64,000 bases of DNA, taken from assembly GCA_030145945.1 (NCBI GenBank), contig JASLDK010000119.1, positions 26,556 through 90,555 of the forward strand, written 5' to 3'. The notes under the pieces were generated by a model. The model had not been told where the DNA came from. It ran no database searches and saw only the letters and a program-made list of their open reading frames with translations. This DNA is from Nocardioides sp. (GTDB taxonomy: Bacteria; Actinomycetota; Actinomycetes; Propionibacteriales; Nocardioidaceae). Positions 1 through 7,660 of the stretch are shown here, in pieces. The position numbers and the translations under genes were made by a program. Numbering within the stretch: the stretch's first letter is position 1; each line of letters begins with the position of its first letter.

Positions 1-941
1 CCTGCCGGTGCGGCCGTAGTGGTCACGGCGACAGGGCCGGTGATCGTGGTGGCGCTGGCTGCGGTGACCGTGCCCGCGGGAGCAGTGCTCAAGGTGAGGG
101 CCACGGGTCCGGCGACCGCGATGGATCGTTGCGCGGACACGGTCCCAGCGGGTGCGGTGGTGGTGGCGGTCGCGGCGGCACCGGGGATGCTGATGGACCC
201 GCCTGCCGAGATGCCGCCCACGGGAGCATCTGCGGTGATCGTGGCTGCGGAGCCGGTGACGATCGCCGAGCTGGTCGCAGTAACGGTCCCGGCAGGAGCG
301 GCCGTTGCACTGGTGGCGACCGGGGCAAGCACCGCGACGGTTCGGGTCGCGGTGATCGTCCCGGCGAGCGCGAGCGTGGTGATGGTCGGCAGTGGGCCTG
401 CGACTGCTTCGCCATGACCGACGACAACCGTTCCGGCCAATGCGGCAGCGGCGGCTGTCGCTGCGGGTCCGCTGATCGTCGGGTTGCGGGTGACCGAGAG
501 GCTGCCCGCCGGTGCGGAAGCGGCGCCGGTCGCAGCGGGTCCGGTCACGGCTGTGGAGATGTTGACCGTTCCGGCCGGGGCTACTGCCGTGAGTACGGCG
601 GCAGGCCCGGTCATGGTGACGTTGTCGGCGGCGGCCACCGTGCCCGCCAGTGCGAGGGCGGTCACGGCTGCTGCTGCGCCGAGGATGGTGGCGCCACCGG
701 TTGCTGACACTGACCCGGCAGGGGCACCGATAAGGGCGGAGGCCACGGGACCGGCCAGCGCGGGGTTGCGCGTGGCGCTCACGGCGCCTGCGGGAGCGCC
801 AGCAATGGTGGTGCCGATGTCACCAGCGACGGCTGCGGAGCGTTGCACCGACACGGACCCGTTGGGAGCGGCGGTCGTCGTGGTGGCGACCGGGCCGCCG
901 ATGGTGGCCGTGCGGGTGGCGGCGACAAGGCCTGCGGCTGC
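1..941 (-). repeat. 24-amino-acid (72-nt) tandem repeat array inside tail protein
   Basis: In the minus-strand frame that begins at 1583, thirteen consecutive units, twelve of 24 residues and one of 22, follow each other from 941 to the window edge. The consensus is roughly A-P-A-G-T-V-S-A-T-R, then a variable stretch, then I-x-G-P-V-A. Each unit alternates hydrophobic and small residues, as in beta-strand repeats. The nucleotide units have diverged, so this is an old protein-level repeat and not a recent amplification. The array continues beyond base 1. Confidence 0.85.
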
Positions 942-1583
942 TGCCGTTGCGGAAGTCGCGACGGGTCCGGCGATGGTGACCGGGAAGGTTGCGGTGTAGG
1001 TCAGTACGACGATGCCGGGAGCACCTGCGGCGCCGTTGTTGCCAGCGCCCGAGTTGCCGCCCGAGGCGCCGCCACCGTAGACATTGCCGGTCTGGCCGAC
1101 GCCGCCTCCGCTGCTGGCCTTGGTGGCGCCGCCGTAGGGTCCAGCGCCCGCACCGCCGGTTGCGTTGGTGGCGCCGCTGATCGCGGTGCCCCCGGAGGAG
1201 CCGCTTGTTCCGGTCCCGCCAGTACCTCCGGTGCCGCCTGCGCCTGCCGCGCCGCCAAGGCCGCCGCGGACGCCGCCCTTACCGGCCTTGGCGGTGACGA
1301 GTGAGGCAAAGACGGAGTCGCCGCCATCGCTGCCATTGGTGCTGCCCGCGTTGCCTGCCGAGCCACCCGCGCCTACGACGACCGAATAGTTCGTTCCCGG
1401 CACCACTGACGCGCTGGCAAAGATCCGGTACTCGGCGCCGCCGCCACCGCCGCCGCCGGGGTTGAGGCCACCGCCGCCGCCCGAGCCTCCGCCGCCTGCC
1501 GTGCACTCGACCGTGACGGAGGTGACGCCGGTCGGGCAGGTCCATGTGTAGGTGCCCGCGGTCGAGTAGGTATCGGTCGTCAC
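1..1583 (-). CDS. Glycine-rich, tandem-repeat tail protein (partial, runs off left edge)
   Basis: The start is GTG at 1583, preceded by a G-rich Shine-Dalgarno stretch with about 5 bases of spacing; GTG 1589 is possible but too close to it. The frame is open to base 1, giving at least 527 codons. The N-terminus (YSTAGTYTWTCPTGVTSVTV) is the short beta domain common at the head of phage tail-fibre-like proteins. A Gly-rich segment follows, to about residue 200. The rest is an array of 24-residue repeats built on A-P-A-G-T-V...G-P-V-A. Its place at the distal end of the tail module suggests an exposed tail appendage that touches the host. The large plus-strand ORFs over the same bases are shadows. 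Confidence 0.85.
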   Translation of the reverse strand, partial: MTTDTYSTAGTYTWTCPTGVTSVTVECTAGGGGSGGGGGLNPGGGGGGGAEYRIFASASVVPGTNYSVVVGAGGSAGNAGSTNGSDGGDSVFASLVTAKAGKGGVRGGLGGAAGAGGTGGTGGTGTSGSSGGTAISGATNATGGAGAGPYGGATKASSGGGVGQTGNVYGGGASGGNSGAGNNGAAGAPGIVVLTYTATFPVTIAGPVATSATAAAAGLVAATRTATIGGPVATTTTAAPNGSVSVQRSAAVAGDIGTTIAGAPAGAVSATRNPALAGPVASALIGAPAGSVSATGGATILGAAAAVTALALAGTVAAADNVTMTGPAAVLTAVAPAGTVNISTAVTGPAATGAASAPAGSLSVTRNPTISGPAATAAAAALAGTVVVGHGEAVAGPLPTITTLALAGTITATRTVAVLAPVATSATAAPAGTVTATSSAIVTGSAATITADAPVGGISAGGSISIPGAAATATTTAPAGTVSAQRSIAVAGPVALTLSTAPAGTVTAASATTITGPVAVTTTAAPA

Positions 1584-1616
1584 GGGCACCCCCTGCTAGA
1601 TCAGCGACGGAATGGG

Positions 1617-2051
1617 TCAGGAGGCGGTCAGTGTGGCGACACCGGAGGCGTTGATGGTCAGGGTGAAGGTTCCGGACGCGCTGGTCTGGGTGCCGCCGAA
1701 GTCCCAGTACGCGATCGGGATGTTCGTCGAGTCGGTGCCTCCCTGCGCGTCGTAGAACACCGCGTAGGCAGCCGAGATCGACGAGGAGGTCCATGCCGGG
1801 TCGGCACAGTCGAAGGTGGTCACGTTGCCCGAGGTGGCGACCGTGACCGAGGCGAGCGCCTGCCCACCAGCGGTGTAGCCGGTTCCGGACGCCTCGGTGC
1901 CAGCGGCCTTCACGTCGGCCATCGTGGCGTGAGTGTTGGCGAAGGTGTACGCCGAGAACAGGGCCACCTTCAGCGAATCGGTAGCCAGGTTGACGCCCTT
2001 CTTGATGGCGGACTCCTGGAACTTCGGGTAGACGTGAGCGGTCACGGCCAT
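1617..2051 (-). CDS. Phage structural protein, T-G-T-G-Y-T-A-G-G type
   Basis: This is a 144-residue protein (MAVTAHVYPKFQESAIKKGV...). ATG 2051 is chosen because GAAGGAG lies 7 bases upstream. ATG 2057 would overlap the previous stop as ATGA but has almost no spacing to that site. Residues such as SGTGYTAGGQALASVTV and the closing YWDFGGTQTSASGTFTLTIN strand pattern match a widespread family of small phage virion proteins found near tail-fibre or lysis genes. The exact role is unknown; a decoration or tail-tip component is likely. Confidence 0.75.
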   Translation of the reverse strand: MAVTAHVYPKFQESAIKKGVNLATDSLKVALFSAYTFANTHATMADVKAAGTEASGTGYTAGGQALASVTVATSGNVTTFDCADPAWTSSSISAAYAVFYDAQGGTDSTNIPIAYWDFGGTQTSASGTFTLTINASGVATLTAS

Positions 2052-2053
2052 GG

Positions 2054-2296
2054 TCATGCTCCTTCGAGGTTGGTCGTACTGGTGGGTCGGAGGTGTCGAT
2101 GGAAGGCGGCCAGCCCGGCCGCGAGCAGCCACCGCGAGCCCGGGACTGCATCGAGCGCGGGCCGCAGAGTGGAGGCGCAGAGCGTCAGGGGCCGGTCGTC
2201 GGTGGACTTGTGCCAGCAGATGCCGTTGACGAGCACGAGGGTGCCGACGCCGGTCACCCAGAGGCGGCGGGGCGTCACGACTGGTCCTGTCGCCAT
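2054..2296 (-). CDS. Small hydrophobic phage protein
   Basis: This is an 80-residue protein starting MATGPVVTPRRLWVTGVGTL. It has two hydrophobic stretches (about 12-25 and 54-66) either side of a short polar segment. Proteins of this layout are common next to holin genes in actinophages (DUF7427-like), which makes a lysis-related or membrane role plausible. It overlaps the end of the upstream 50-residue gene by 22 bases, and its stop overlaps the next possible start as ATGA. The family assignment is from the residue pattern only. Confidence 0.6.
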   Translation of the reverse strand: MATGPVVTPRRLWVTGVGTLVLVNGICWHKSTDDRPLTLCASTLRPALDAVPGSRWLLAAGLAAFHRHLRPTSTTNLEGA

Positions 2297-2427
2297 GCGC
2301 GCTTCTCTCGAGCCCGTGCCTGATGACGCTCCCGAGGACCTGACTTCTTCCAGGGCTTCGACTTGCGTTCACAGTGCGAACAGCAGCCGACCTGTTTCGT
2401 CGAGCTCAGCCGCAGCATCCGGCTCAT
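2275..2427 (-). CDS. 50-residue Cys-rich basic protein
   Basis: The ATG at 2427 overlaps the stop of the holin gene (ATGA). The product is MSRMLRLSSTKQVGCCSHCE followed by a very basic tail ending RAWRQDQS. The CC-x2-C cluster with a Lys/Arg-rich tail looks like a half zinc ribbon. Its tight coupling to the genes on both sides supports it as real despite its size. Function is unknown. Confidence 0.6.
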   Translation of the reverse strand: MSRMLRLSSTKQVGCCSHCERKSKPWKKSGPRERHQARAREKRAWRQDQS

Positions 2428-2648
2428 GAGGCTGCCGAGTCTTGCGGTCCGTCCGGTTGCGGCTGATACTGGTCGGCGTTGGGGATCGCCCAGGTCGCCA
2501 CGGCGGTGAGTACGGCGGCGGCGATGGTGAGCCAGTGCGCGGCCGGGTCGTCAGGGCCGAGGACACCGAGCAACGCGGTCACGATCGAGCCGAGCAGGGC
2601 GGCGTAGGCCTTGGCGGTGGTGGCGAGGTGGTGCAGCGTCTTGTCCAT
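2424..2648 (-). CDS. Putative holin
   Basis: This is a 74-residue protein with a short charged N-terminus (MDKTLHHLATTAKAYAALLG), two hydrophobic segments (about residues 13-30 and 38-56) split by an acidic turn, and the tail AIPNADQYQPQPDGPQD. That layout, including the IPNAD motif after the second membrane segment, is typical of actinophage holins, which open the membrane for the lysin. It lies just downstream of the lysin gene, and its stop couples to the next ORF by ATGA. Confidence 0.8.
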   Translation of the reverse strand: MDKTLHHLATTAKAYAALLGSIVTALLGVLGPDDPAAHWLTIAAAVLTAVATWAIPNADQYQPQPDGPQDSAAS

Positions 2649-2661
2649 CAGGAGATCTCCT
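2646..2661. repeat. 16-bp junction repeat, copy 1 (palindromic ribosome-binding site)
   Basis: The sequence CATCAGGAGATCTCCT occurs here and again at 2861-2876. It contains the perfect 12-bp palindrome AGGAGATCTCCT. On the coding strand it forms the last codons (Glu-Ile-Ser-stop) of one gene, the Shine-Dalgarno site, and the start of the next gene. Here it joins the 71-residue gene to the holin gene. Confidence 0.8.
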
Positions 2662-2863
2662 CGGCGTTGATGAGCATGAGGTGCGGGTCGGTCTCACTCA
2701 CGAGAGACGACGCGCAGGTGACGGTCGGGAAGGTGCTGGGGTACGGCACGACCGGCGCCGGTACGACGACAGGCCGGGCAGCCTGCTGGGCGACAATGGA
2801 CTGAAGCATCTGCACCTGAGCTTCGAGCGCGACGATCCGCTCAAGGAGCTGGGCCTTGCTCAT
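2648..2863 (-). CDS. Small coiled-coil protein between lysin and holin
   Basis: This is a 71-residue protein that begins MSKAQLLERIVALEAQVQML, a clear heptad pattern, followed by a Pro/Val-rich middle. It starts at 2863 in a TGATG overlap with the lysin stop. Its own end (EEIS-stop) lies in the same 16-bp sequence that ends the lysin gene. Its position in the lysis cassette suggests an accessory role, but no family was recognised. Confidence 0.65.
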   Translation of the reverse strand: MSKAQLLERIVALEAQVQMLQSIVAQQAARPVVVPAPVVPYPSTFPTVTCASSLVSETDPHLMLINAEEIS

Positions 2864-2876
2864 CAGGAGATCTCCT
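2861..2876. repeat. 16-bp junction repeat, copy 2 (palindromic ribosome-binding site)
   Basis: This is identical to the copy at 2646-2661, 215 bp away. It joins the lysin gene to the following small gene. Both copies place an AGGAG site just ahead of a TGATG or similar stop/start overlap, so each serves as stop, ribosome-binding site and start together. Confidence 0.8.
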
Positions 2877-3915
2877 TGCCGTTGAGGTCGGTGGTGTAGC
2901 CGAGCAGGGTGAGCCCCCACTGGCGGCGGATGGTGTCGATGTCCACGAGGTCGAAGTAGCCGCGCCGCTTGATGTCGGTCGACCAGCACTTGCCGTTGCC
3001 CGCGCTGATGGCAATGTGGCCGTGGCTCGAGCTGCCTCCCGACCAGAAGATCGGCCACCCGGCGGGGATCGCCTTCGGGTCGCTCGTGCGGCGCTTGCCC
3101 TTGGCGGCATTCCACGCGCCGATCGCATCCGAGGCCTTGGCGCCGATCCCGTAGGCCATCCGGCACCGCTGCAGACACATGCCGACCGCGAACGCAGGAC
3201 CCTTGCGCGACTGCTCGCCGGCGGCGGCGATGGCCTTGGTGCCCATCACCGGAGTCATCGGCTTGGGAGCGGGCTTCGCCTTGGCCGCGAAGTCGAAGGC
3301 AACCGCACGATGGTCCGACCCGTACTTGTCCAGTGTGACGGTCTCGACGATCTGGCAGTTGCGGTAGACCGCGAGGTCGATCCCGTGGCCGACGACGTTC
3401 GCGGCGGCGGCGATGGCGATCTCCTTGCGGACTACCCCGGGGCCCTCGTTGTAGTCGCCCGCGATGACGGTCGGACGCCCGGCCTTGGTCCTGCGGATCA
3501 GCCGGACGATCGCGGCACGGGACTCCTTGCGCGGACCGGGGCCGAACGGCTGATGCACCGACCCGACCTTCCAGACCTGCCCGTCGAGGACGACTCGGGT
3601 CCAGCGGTAGGTGCGGCCGTCGTGCCGAACCCGCGCCTTGGGGCCGATCCACGCTCGCGCCATCCGCACAGCCAAACCCCGCTTGATCTTGAGGCCCTTG
3701 CGCACCAAGATCGCGCACTCGGCCCGCTCGCTGTCGCCCTTGCGAGGCGCGAACTGGATCACCTGATAGCCGAGACCGGCGAGCGCGCCGTACAGCTTGT
3801 ACGTCTCCTGCAGGCAGATCACGTCCGGGCGGTAGGCCTTGGTGATCGCCTCGATGCCCTTGCGGACAGTAGTCGGGCGAGTGGTGTTGCAGACGTTCCA
3901 CGTGACAATGCGCAC
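2863..3915 (-). CDS. Two-domain lysin: EEP-fold domain plus CHAP-like cell-wall hydrolase
   Basis: The start is GTG 3915, with AGGAGG 6 bases upstream; the longer frame to 4215 is out of register with coding. The protein has 350 residues. Residues 1-210 carry endonuclease/exonuclease/phosphatase (EEP) motifs: TWN (5-7), QE (36-37), GDYN (153-156) and SDH (200-202). After a Pro/Lys linker (about 212-222), residues 240-350 form a CHAP/NlpC-like hydrolase of actinophage lysins, with candidate nucleophile Cys247 in GMCLQR, His298/His300 in SHGHIAI and Asp314 in WSTD. The holin follows two genes downstream. The C-terminal half should cut peptidoglycan. The EEP part could act on nucleic acid, lipid or wall phosphodiesters; which one cannot be read from sequence. 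Confidence 0.85.
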   Translation of the reverse strand: MRIVTWNVCNTTRPTTVRKGIEAITKAYRPDVICLQETYKLYGALAGLGYQVIQFAPRKGDSERAECAILVRKGLKIKRGLAVRMARAWIGPKARVRHDGRTYRWTRVVLDGQVWKVGSVHQPFGPGPRKESRAAIVRLIRRTKAGRPTVIAGDYNEGPGVVRKEIAIAAAANVVGHGIDLAVYRNCQIVETVTLDKYGSDHRAVAFDFAAKAKPAPKPMTPVMGTKAIAAAGEQSRKGPAFAVGMCLQRCRMAYGIGAKASDAIGAWNAAKGKRRTSDPKAIPAGWPIFWSGGSSSHGHIAISAGNGKCWSTDIKRRGYFDLVDIDTIRRQWGLTLLGYTTDLNGKEIS

Positions 3916-3946
3916 GGGTGCCTCCTGTTGGGCAGGGAGAGATCGG

Positions 3947-4429
3947 TCAGATGTCGGCGGGAGGCTGGGCCAAGATGGCCGTCTCGATCGTCGAGAGCGC
4001 CTGTGTGGATGCTTCGGCGGCGTGGCCGACGACGTCGCGCAGCGTGTGCTCGATCGAGTCAAACCGCTGGTCGCCCTCGCCGAGCCGGTCGTCGATCGAG
4101 TCGAGGCGCTTCGTGACCTTGCCGACCTCGGACGCAAGACGGTCCGGGAGCGTGGGCGGGTTGTTCTCGCCGCCGTTGGCGACCAGCAGGTGCTCGATCG
4201 TTCCGACTCGCTCACCCAGCGGCTTCAACTCGGGCCGGGCAGGCTCACCGGTCAGCGGGTTGGCGGGCACGGCCGCACGGCCGAAGAGCAGATCGTCGAG
4301 CGCGCGCTCACGGGCGAGACGCTGCCGAAGCCGCGGCAGACCTCGGCGCCACCAGCCCAAGCCGCCACCGAGCAGGCCGACAGCAACAGCGAAGGCGGTC
4401 AGGTCGTCGTAGTAGTCCGGCAGGTGCAT
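3947..4429 (-). CDS. Membrane-anchored coiled-coil phage protein
   Basis: This is a 160-residue protein starting at ATG 4429, which overlaps the previous stop as TGATG. The N-terminal hydrophobic segment (FAVAVGLLGGGLGWWRRG, about 13-30) is followed by a basic patch and a long heptad region (about 80-150, GTIEHLLVANGG... VGKVTKRLDSIDDRLGEG). The layout resembles DUF2746-type phage proteins found between minor tail genes and the lysin, possibly a holin partner or spanin-like protein. The resemblance is structural only. Confidence 0.65.
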   Translation of the reverse strand: MHLPDYYDDLTAFAVAVGLLGGGLGWWRRGLPRLRQRLARERALDDLLFGRAAVPANPLTGEPARPELKPLGERVGTIEHLLVANGGENNPPTLPDRLASEVGKVTKRLDSIDDRLGEGDQRFDSIEHTLRDVVGHAAEASTQALSTIETAILAQPPADI

Positions 4430-4788
4430 CACGAGCCCACCGGCCACGACTTCATGAAGAACACCGTCGCACGGTTGGCGCCCGTGTTCTGAAACACCGT
4501 GATCGACCCGTCCGTGTTGATGTTCACGGTTGCCGCGAACCCGGAGAAGATGCCCGTGTCGGTGATCACCGACGACGGCCGGAACGCAGTCGGGAGACCA
4601 TTGCCCGCGGTGACAAGCGTCGTGTTCGCGTTGTTGGTCGTGGCGATCGTCATTGAGCACCACAAGAAGTTGATGCCGTTGCGGCGGCAGTACTTGATGG
4701 TGCCCGCCGTGCCCGCGTGGGTGAGGTTGGTCCAGGCGACATCACCCGGGAACGGGTCAGTCGCTCGAGCGCGTCCATCCCATGTCAT
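4429..4788 (-). CDS. Minor tail / structural protein
   Basis: This is a 119-residue protein starting at ATG 4788 in an ATGA overlap with the preceding tail gene. It begins MTWDGRARATDPFPGDVAWT and is Thr/Asn-rich with alternating beta strands, ending VFFMKSWPVGS. The composition and position after two minor tail genes suggest a virion component at the tail tip. No specific family was recognised. Confidence 0.65.
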   Translation of the reverse strand: MTWDGRARATDPFPGDVAWTNLTHAGTAGTIKYCRRNGINFLWCSMTIATTNNANTTLVTAGNGLPTAFRPSSVITDTGIFSGFAATVNINTDGSITVFQNTGANRATVFFMKSWPVGS

Positions 4789-5855
4789 GCCGCCACCCCC
4801 ACAGCCTTGGCGATCACCGAGGTCAGATCCCGGGCGGCGAGTCCGACCGGCGAGAGCGTGATCGCATCGGAGGCCGCGTTGTAGTTGGCCTCGCCGATCA
4901 CGAAGTCGACGTAGGGCAAGGGCTGGCCCTGCTCGTTGACCACCCCGTGGAGGCGGACCATCTGCCCGCCGCGGATCATCCACAGCGGCGCCGGAGTGCC
5001 CCCCGGGGTGGTGATCTGCCAGTGGTTCGGAGAAACGGGGTTGGTCCACCCGAGCCGAGCAGCACCAGCGGCGAGCGCCCCGGCGGCCAGGCCGTTGGCC
5101 TGCGTCGAGGACAGCACGCCATAGGACGTCGCATCGACCGGCTGCTGCCGGATCCCGTACTGGCCGCCCGCGACCGTGTCGCCTGCGTGCGCGGTGGCAT
5201 AGGTGCCGCCCGCGGTCAGGTACCGGACGTAGATGTCCGAGGCATAGTCGTCATCGGCGAGCCCGAAGCGTCCCGAGTTCGGCGTCATGTACCAAGACGG
5301 CGTCGTCGGATCGGCCGCGGCGTAGACGTTCCCGAGGGCATCGACGCCCCACCGCTGCGACTGCGAGAGCGCCCAGGCGTCGAGCAGGTCCGTCAGCTTG
5401 TTCAGCGCGTCGGTCTGGTCACCCGAGCCCGCAGACGGGGTGAAGGCGGCCGAGGAGATCGAGTTCGGACGCTTCCAGCGGAGCCCGGTCGCGATCGCTG
5501 CGTCGATGGCCGTGTCCGGCGTCGACGTCGTGTTCCCCGAGCCGTCAAAGCAGATCATCCCCGCGGCCGTCTTCGCCAGCCCGGTCGCGGTGAAGGACCA
5601 GGTCGGCAGCCCGTCGCCATCGGTGTTGATGTCCGGCTGCGCCATGATCCCCGCATCGAGAGGGAAGCCACCCGCGCGTACTTCGACATAGCTGCCCATG
5701 CGCAGCAGCGGGTTCGCCGAGGTGAGCGGGAGCTGCATCGACCAGGAGAGGTCCCCGCATCCGCCATCAGCCAGCGTCGACCATGCCAGATCACCCCACG
5801 CGCCCACCGTCATCAACGGCCGGGAGTTGACCCACAGGCCCAGATCGGTGGCCAT
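4785..5855 (-). CDS. Minor tail protein (tail-tip / hub)
   Basis: This is a 356-residue protein, MATDLGLWVNSRPLMTVGAW..., with many Trp/Gly strand motifs such as CGDLSWSMQLPL (about 33-44) and DGDGLPTWSFTATGLAK (about 78-94). This matches the second of the two large minor tail proteins that follow the tape measure in siphoviruses, the hub through which DNA leaves. Its start overlaps the stop of the upstream minor tail gene at 5855, and its stop overlaps the next gene as ATGA. Confidence 0.8.
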   Translation of the reverse strand: MATDLGLWVNSRPLMTVGAWGDLAWSTLADGGCGDLSWSMQLPLTSANPLLRMGSYVEVRAGGFPLDAGIMAQPDINTDGDGLPTWSFTATGLAKTAAGMICFDGSGNTTSTPDTAIDAAIATGLRWKRPNSISSAAFTPSAGSGDQTDALNKLTDLLDAWALSQSQRWGVDALGNVYAAADPTTPSWYMTPNSGRFGLADDDYASDIYVRYLTAGGTYATAHAGDTVAGGQYGIRQQPVDATSYGVLSSTQANGLAAGALAAGAARLGWTNPVSPNHWQITTPGGTPAPLWMIRGGQMVRLHGVVNEQGQPLPYVDFVIGEANYNAASDAITLSPVGLAARDLTSVIAKAVGVAA

Positions 5856-7660
5856 CAGGCGACCTTCGGCGCGCGAATCAGCCCGGCCGGGGTGTACGTC
5901 AGGCTGATCGCCGCCGGGTTGCCCGAGCCCACGAAGATGTTGACCACCTCGCCACCCACGACCTCATGCGAGCCCATCGCCACGATCGACGCACCCGGCA
6001 TGTAGGCATCCGAGCGGTCCGCTGCCTTGCCGACCCAGATCGTCGGCACCGGCATATCGAAGGTCGGGCCGTCCAGCCACATGCGGGTGTTCGCGCCGCA
6101 GTCGACGATGGACAGCTGTCCGTGGTCCAGGTCGCACAGCCATCCGTTGTCGAGCGTCAGGGTCGATGATGCGAGCGAGATCTCCACGACACCCGCGGAT
6201 CCGGCAAGTCCGGCCGGGAGCGCGATGATCCCAGCCTGCGCCATCTGCCAGGTGTTCGCCGCGGCGATGTTGATCGTGACCGTGCCGGTCTGCACATCGG
6301 AGACCGTCGTCCCGGCCACCACGGTCTTTGCCGTCCAGGTGAGTGTCTTCGCGCCGGTCGAGCTCGCCTGCACCCGGACCGGGAGCCCGTAGCCAGCAGA
6401 GGCGATCGCCGAAACGGGGATCTGGAAGCGGTGCGTCGTCGAGAGCGCCGACTTCTTCCCGCTGTACGCAGTGGTGTCAGTCGAGTCGGCACCGCCATCC
6501 ACGCGGGTCGGACGCAGGGGAGGCATCGCAACCCCCTGCGCTCGGGTCGAGTAGGCGATCACCTGGCCGAGCGCCACGCTGCTCTGGTCCGATGGCTTCA
6601 CGCCACTCACTGCGATCGAGGCAGGTGTGCGGACTGAGCCCTGGATCGTGAACTGGCGTGCCACCTCGAGCTGCGTCAGGGTTCCCGGAGCCACCATGTC
6701 GGTGCGCGACAGGTCATAGACCTTGACGCCGTTGGTTCCCGCGAGCGGCGCAAAAGCGAACGCCGCGGTTACCTGGACAGAGTTCAGCGTCCCTGAGAAC
6801 GGCAGCCACACCGTCGTGCCGGAACTGGCGATCGGCGTCACCGGTGTTCCATTGATCGAATAGGAGAGCACGGCGGTGGCGCCGTTGGTCGCGTAGCTCG
6901 CAGCCTTGACCATCAGGTAAGGAGTTGCGGCCATGTTCTGCGACAGGCTGGATCGCGTGATCCACTGCGAGTGGGCATAGCTCGACCCAGGGACCTGGCC
7001 CATCACGTAGGTGTCGCCGGCGTCGGAGCCCGTCACCGTGGTGGACACGCCCGAGCTGGTCCCTCCGGCCCAGTTCGTCGTCGACCCGCAGGTGTCGATG
7101 CTCGTCACCGTCGGCGTGACCGGCGAGGAGGACGTAGGGGCCGCGATCGTCTCGGTGACCGAATTGTCCGCGAACGCGAACGGCGCGCAAGTCAACTGCA
7201 GCAGGATCAACGAGCCCCGAGTGTCCGGGAACAACTCCTTGTAGTCGTCCCAGTCCGCCTCCGCCAGCGTCGCTGCGGTCACCTTGAACACGCACGGCGG
7301 ACCGAAGTTCGCCGCCGGCACCCACCGAAACGGAACGATCCGCTCATCCCAAGTCGCACGGCACTGACCGACCAGCGCCGCCAGACCCAACGGCACGCCC
7401 TCGCCCGGATCAGCCAACGGCCCATCGAGCACCTGCACCGCCACCGGCAACACCACGTTGTCGTGGCCCGTCGTGATCGCCAGCGCACCATCCTGAAGCG
7501 CTGCGACCATCTCCGCGACCCGAACCTCGGGCGCGACCGTCGGATTCGTGCCCGCATCCGCGCCAAGTGCGCGCAGCTCGTACTTGCCATCGCTTGAGAT
7601 GCCGGTCAGCTCCAGCGAGCCGAACCGCATGATCGAGGTGTTGACGTCGAAGTCCAGCAT
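5855..7660 (-). CDS. Distal-tail-like minor tail protein
   Basis: This is a 601-residue protein directly downstream of the tape measure, the standard position of the distal tail protein. Residues 1-170 (MLDFDVNTSIMRFGSLELTG... ERIVPFRWVPAANF) resemble the siphovirus Dit N-terminal domain with its WDERIVPFRW-type core. The middle is a Ser/Thr-rich beta module (about 175-330). The C-terminal part carries another beta-sandwich ending LSLTYTPAGL-like. It would form the ring between the tail tube and the tip. The start overlaps the tape-measure stop by one base. Confidence 0.8.
   Translation of the reverse strand: MLDFDVNTSIMRFGSLELTGISSDGKYELRALGADAGTNPTVAPEVRVAEMVAALQDGALAITTGHDNVVLPVAVQVLDGPLADPGEGVPLGLAALVGQCRATWDERIVPFRWVPAANFGPPCVFKVTAATLAEADWDDYKELFPDTRGSLILLQLTCAPFAFADNSVTETIAAPTSSSPVTPTVTSIDTCGSTTNWAGGTSSGVSTTVTGSDAGDTYVMGQVPGSSYAHSQWITRSSLSQNMAATPYLMVKAASYATNGATAVLSYSINGTPVTPIASSGTTVWLPFSGTLNSVQVTAAFAFAPLAGTNGVKVYDLSRTDMVAPGTLTQLEVARQFTIQGSVRTPASIAVSGVKPSDQSSVALGQVIAYSTRAQGVAMPPLRPTRVDGGADSTDTTAYSGKKSALSTTHRFQIPVSAIASAGYGLPVRVQASSTGAKTLTWTAKTVVAGTTVSDVQTGTVTINIAAANTWQMAQAGIIALPAGLAGSAGVVEISLASSTLTLDNGWLCDLDHGQLSIVDCGANTRMWLDGPTFDMPVPTIWVGKAADRSDAYMPGASIVAMGSHEVVGGEVVNIFVGSGNPAAISLTYTPAGLIRAPKVA

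Noticed and set aside
1..941. CRISPR-like array
   Set aside because: The 72-nt periodicity is a coding repeat with diverged units, without constant repeats and unique spacers. No CRISPR array or cas gene was seen anywhere in the window.
19..1389. Long Ala/Val/Thr-rich and Gly/Arg-rich plus-strand ORFs over the left end
   Set aside because: They mirror the minus-strand tail protein, which has a proper start, a recognisable N-terminal domain and a clean repeat. The plus-strand frames are periodic only because the real gene is.
3916..4215. N-terminal extension of the lysin to 4215
   Set aside because: The added residues are Ser/Arg/Thr-rich and are a frame shadow of the coiled-coil gene at 3947-4429. 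GTG 3915 has an ideal AGGAGG site.
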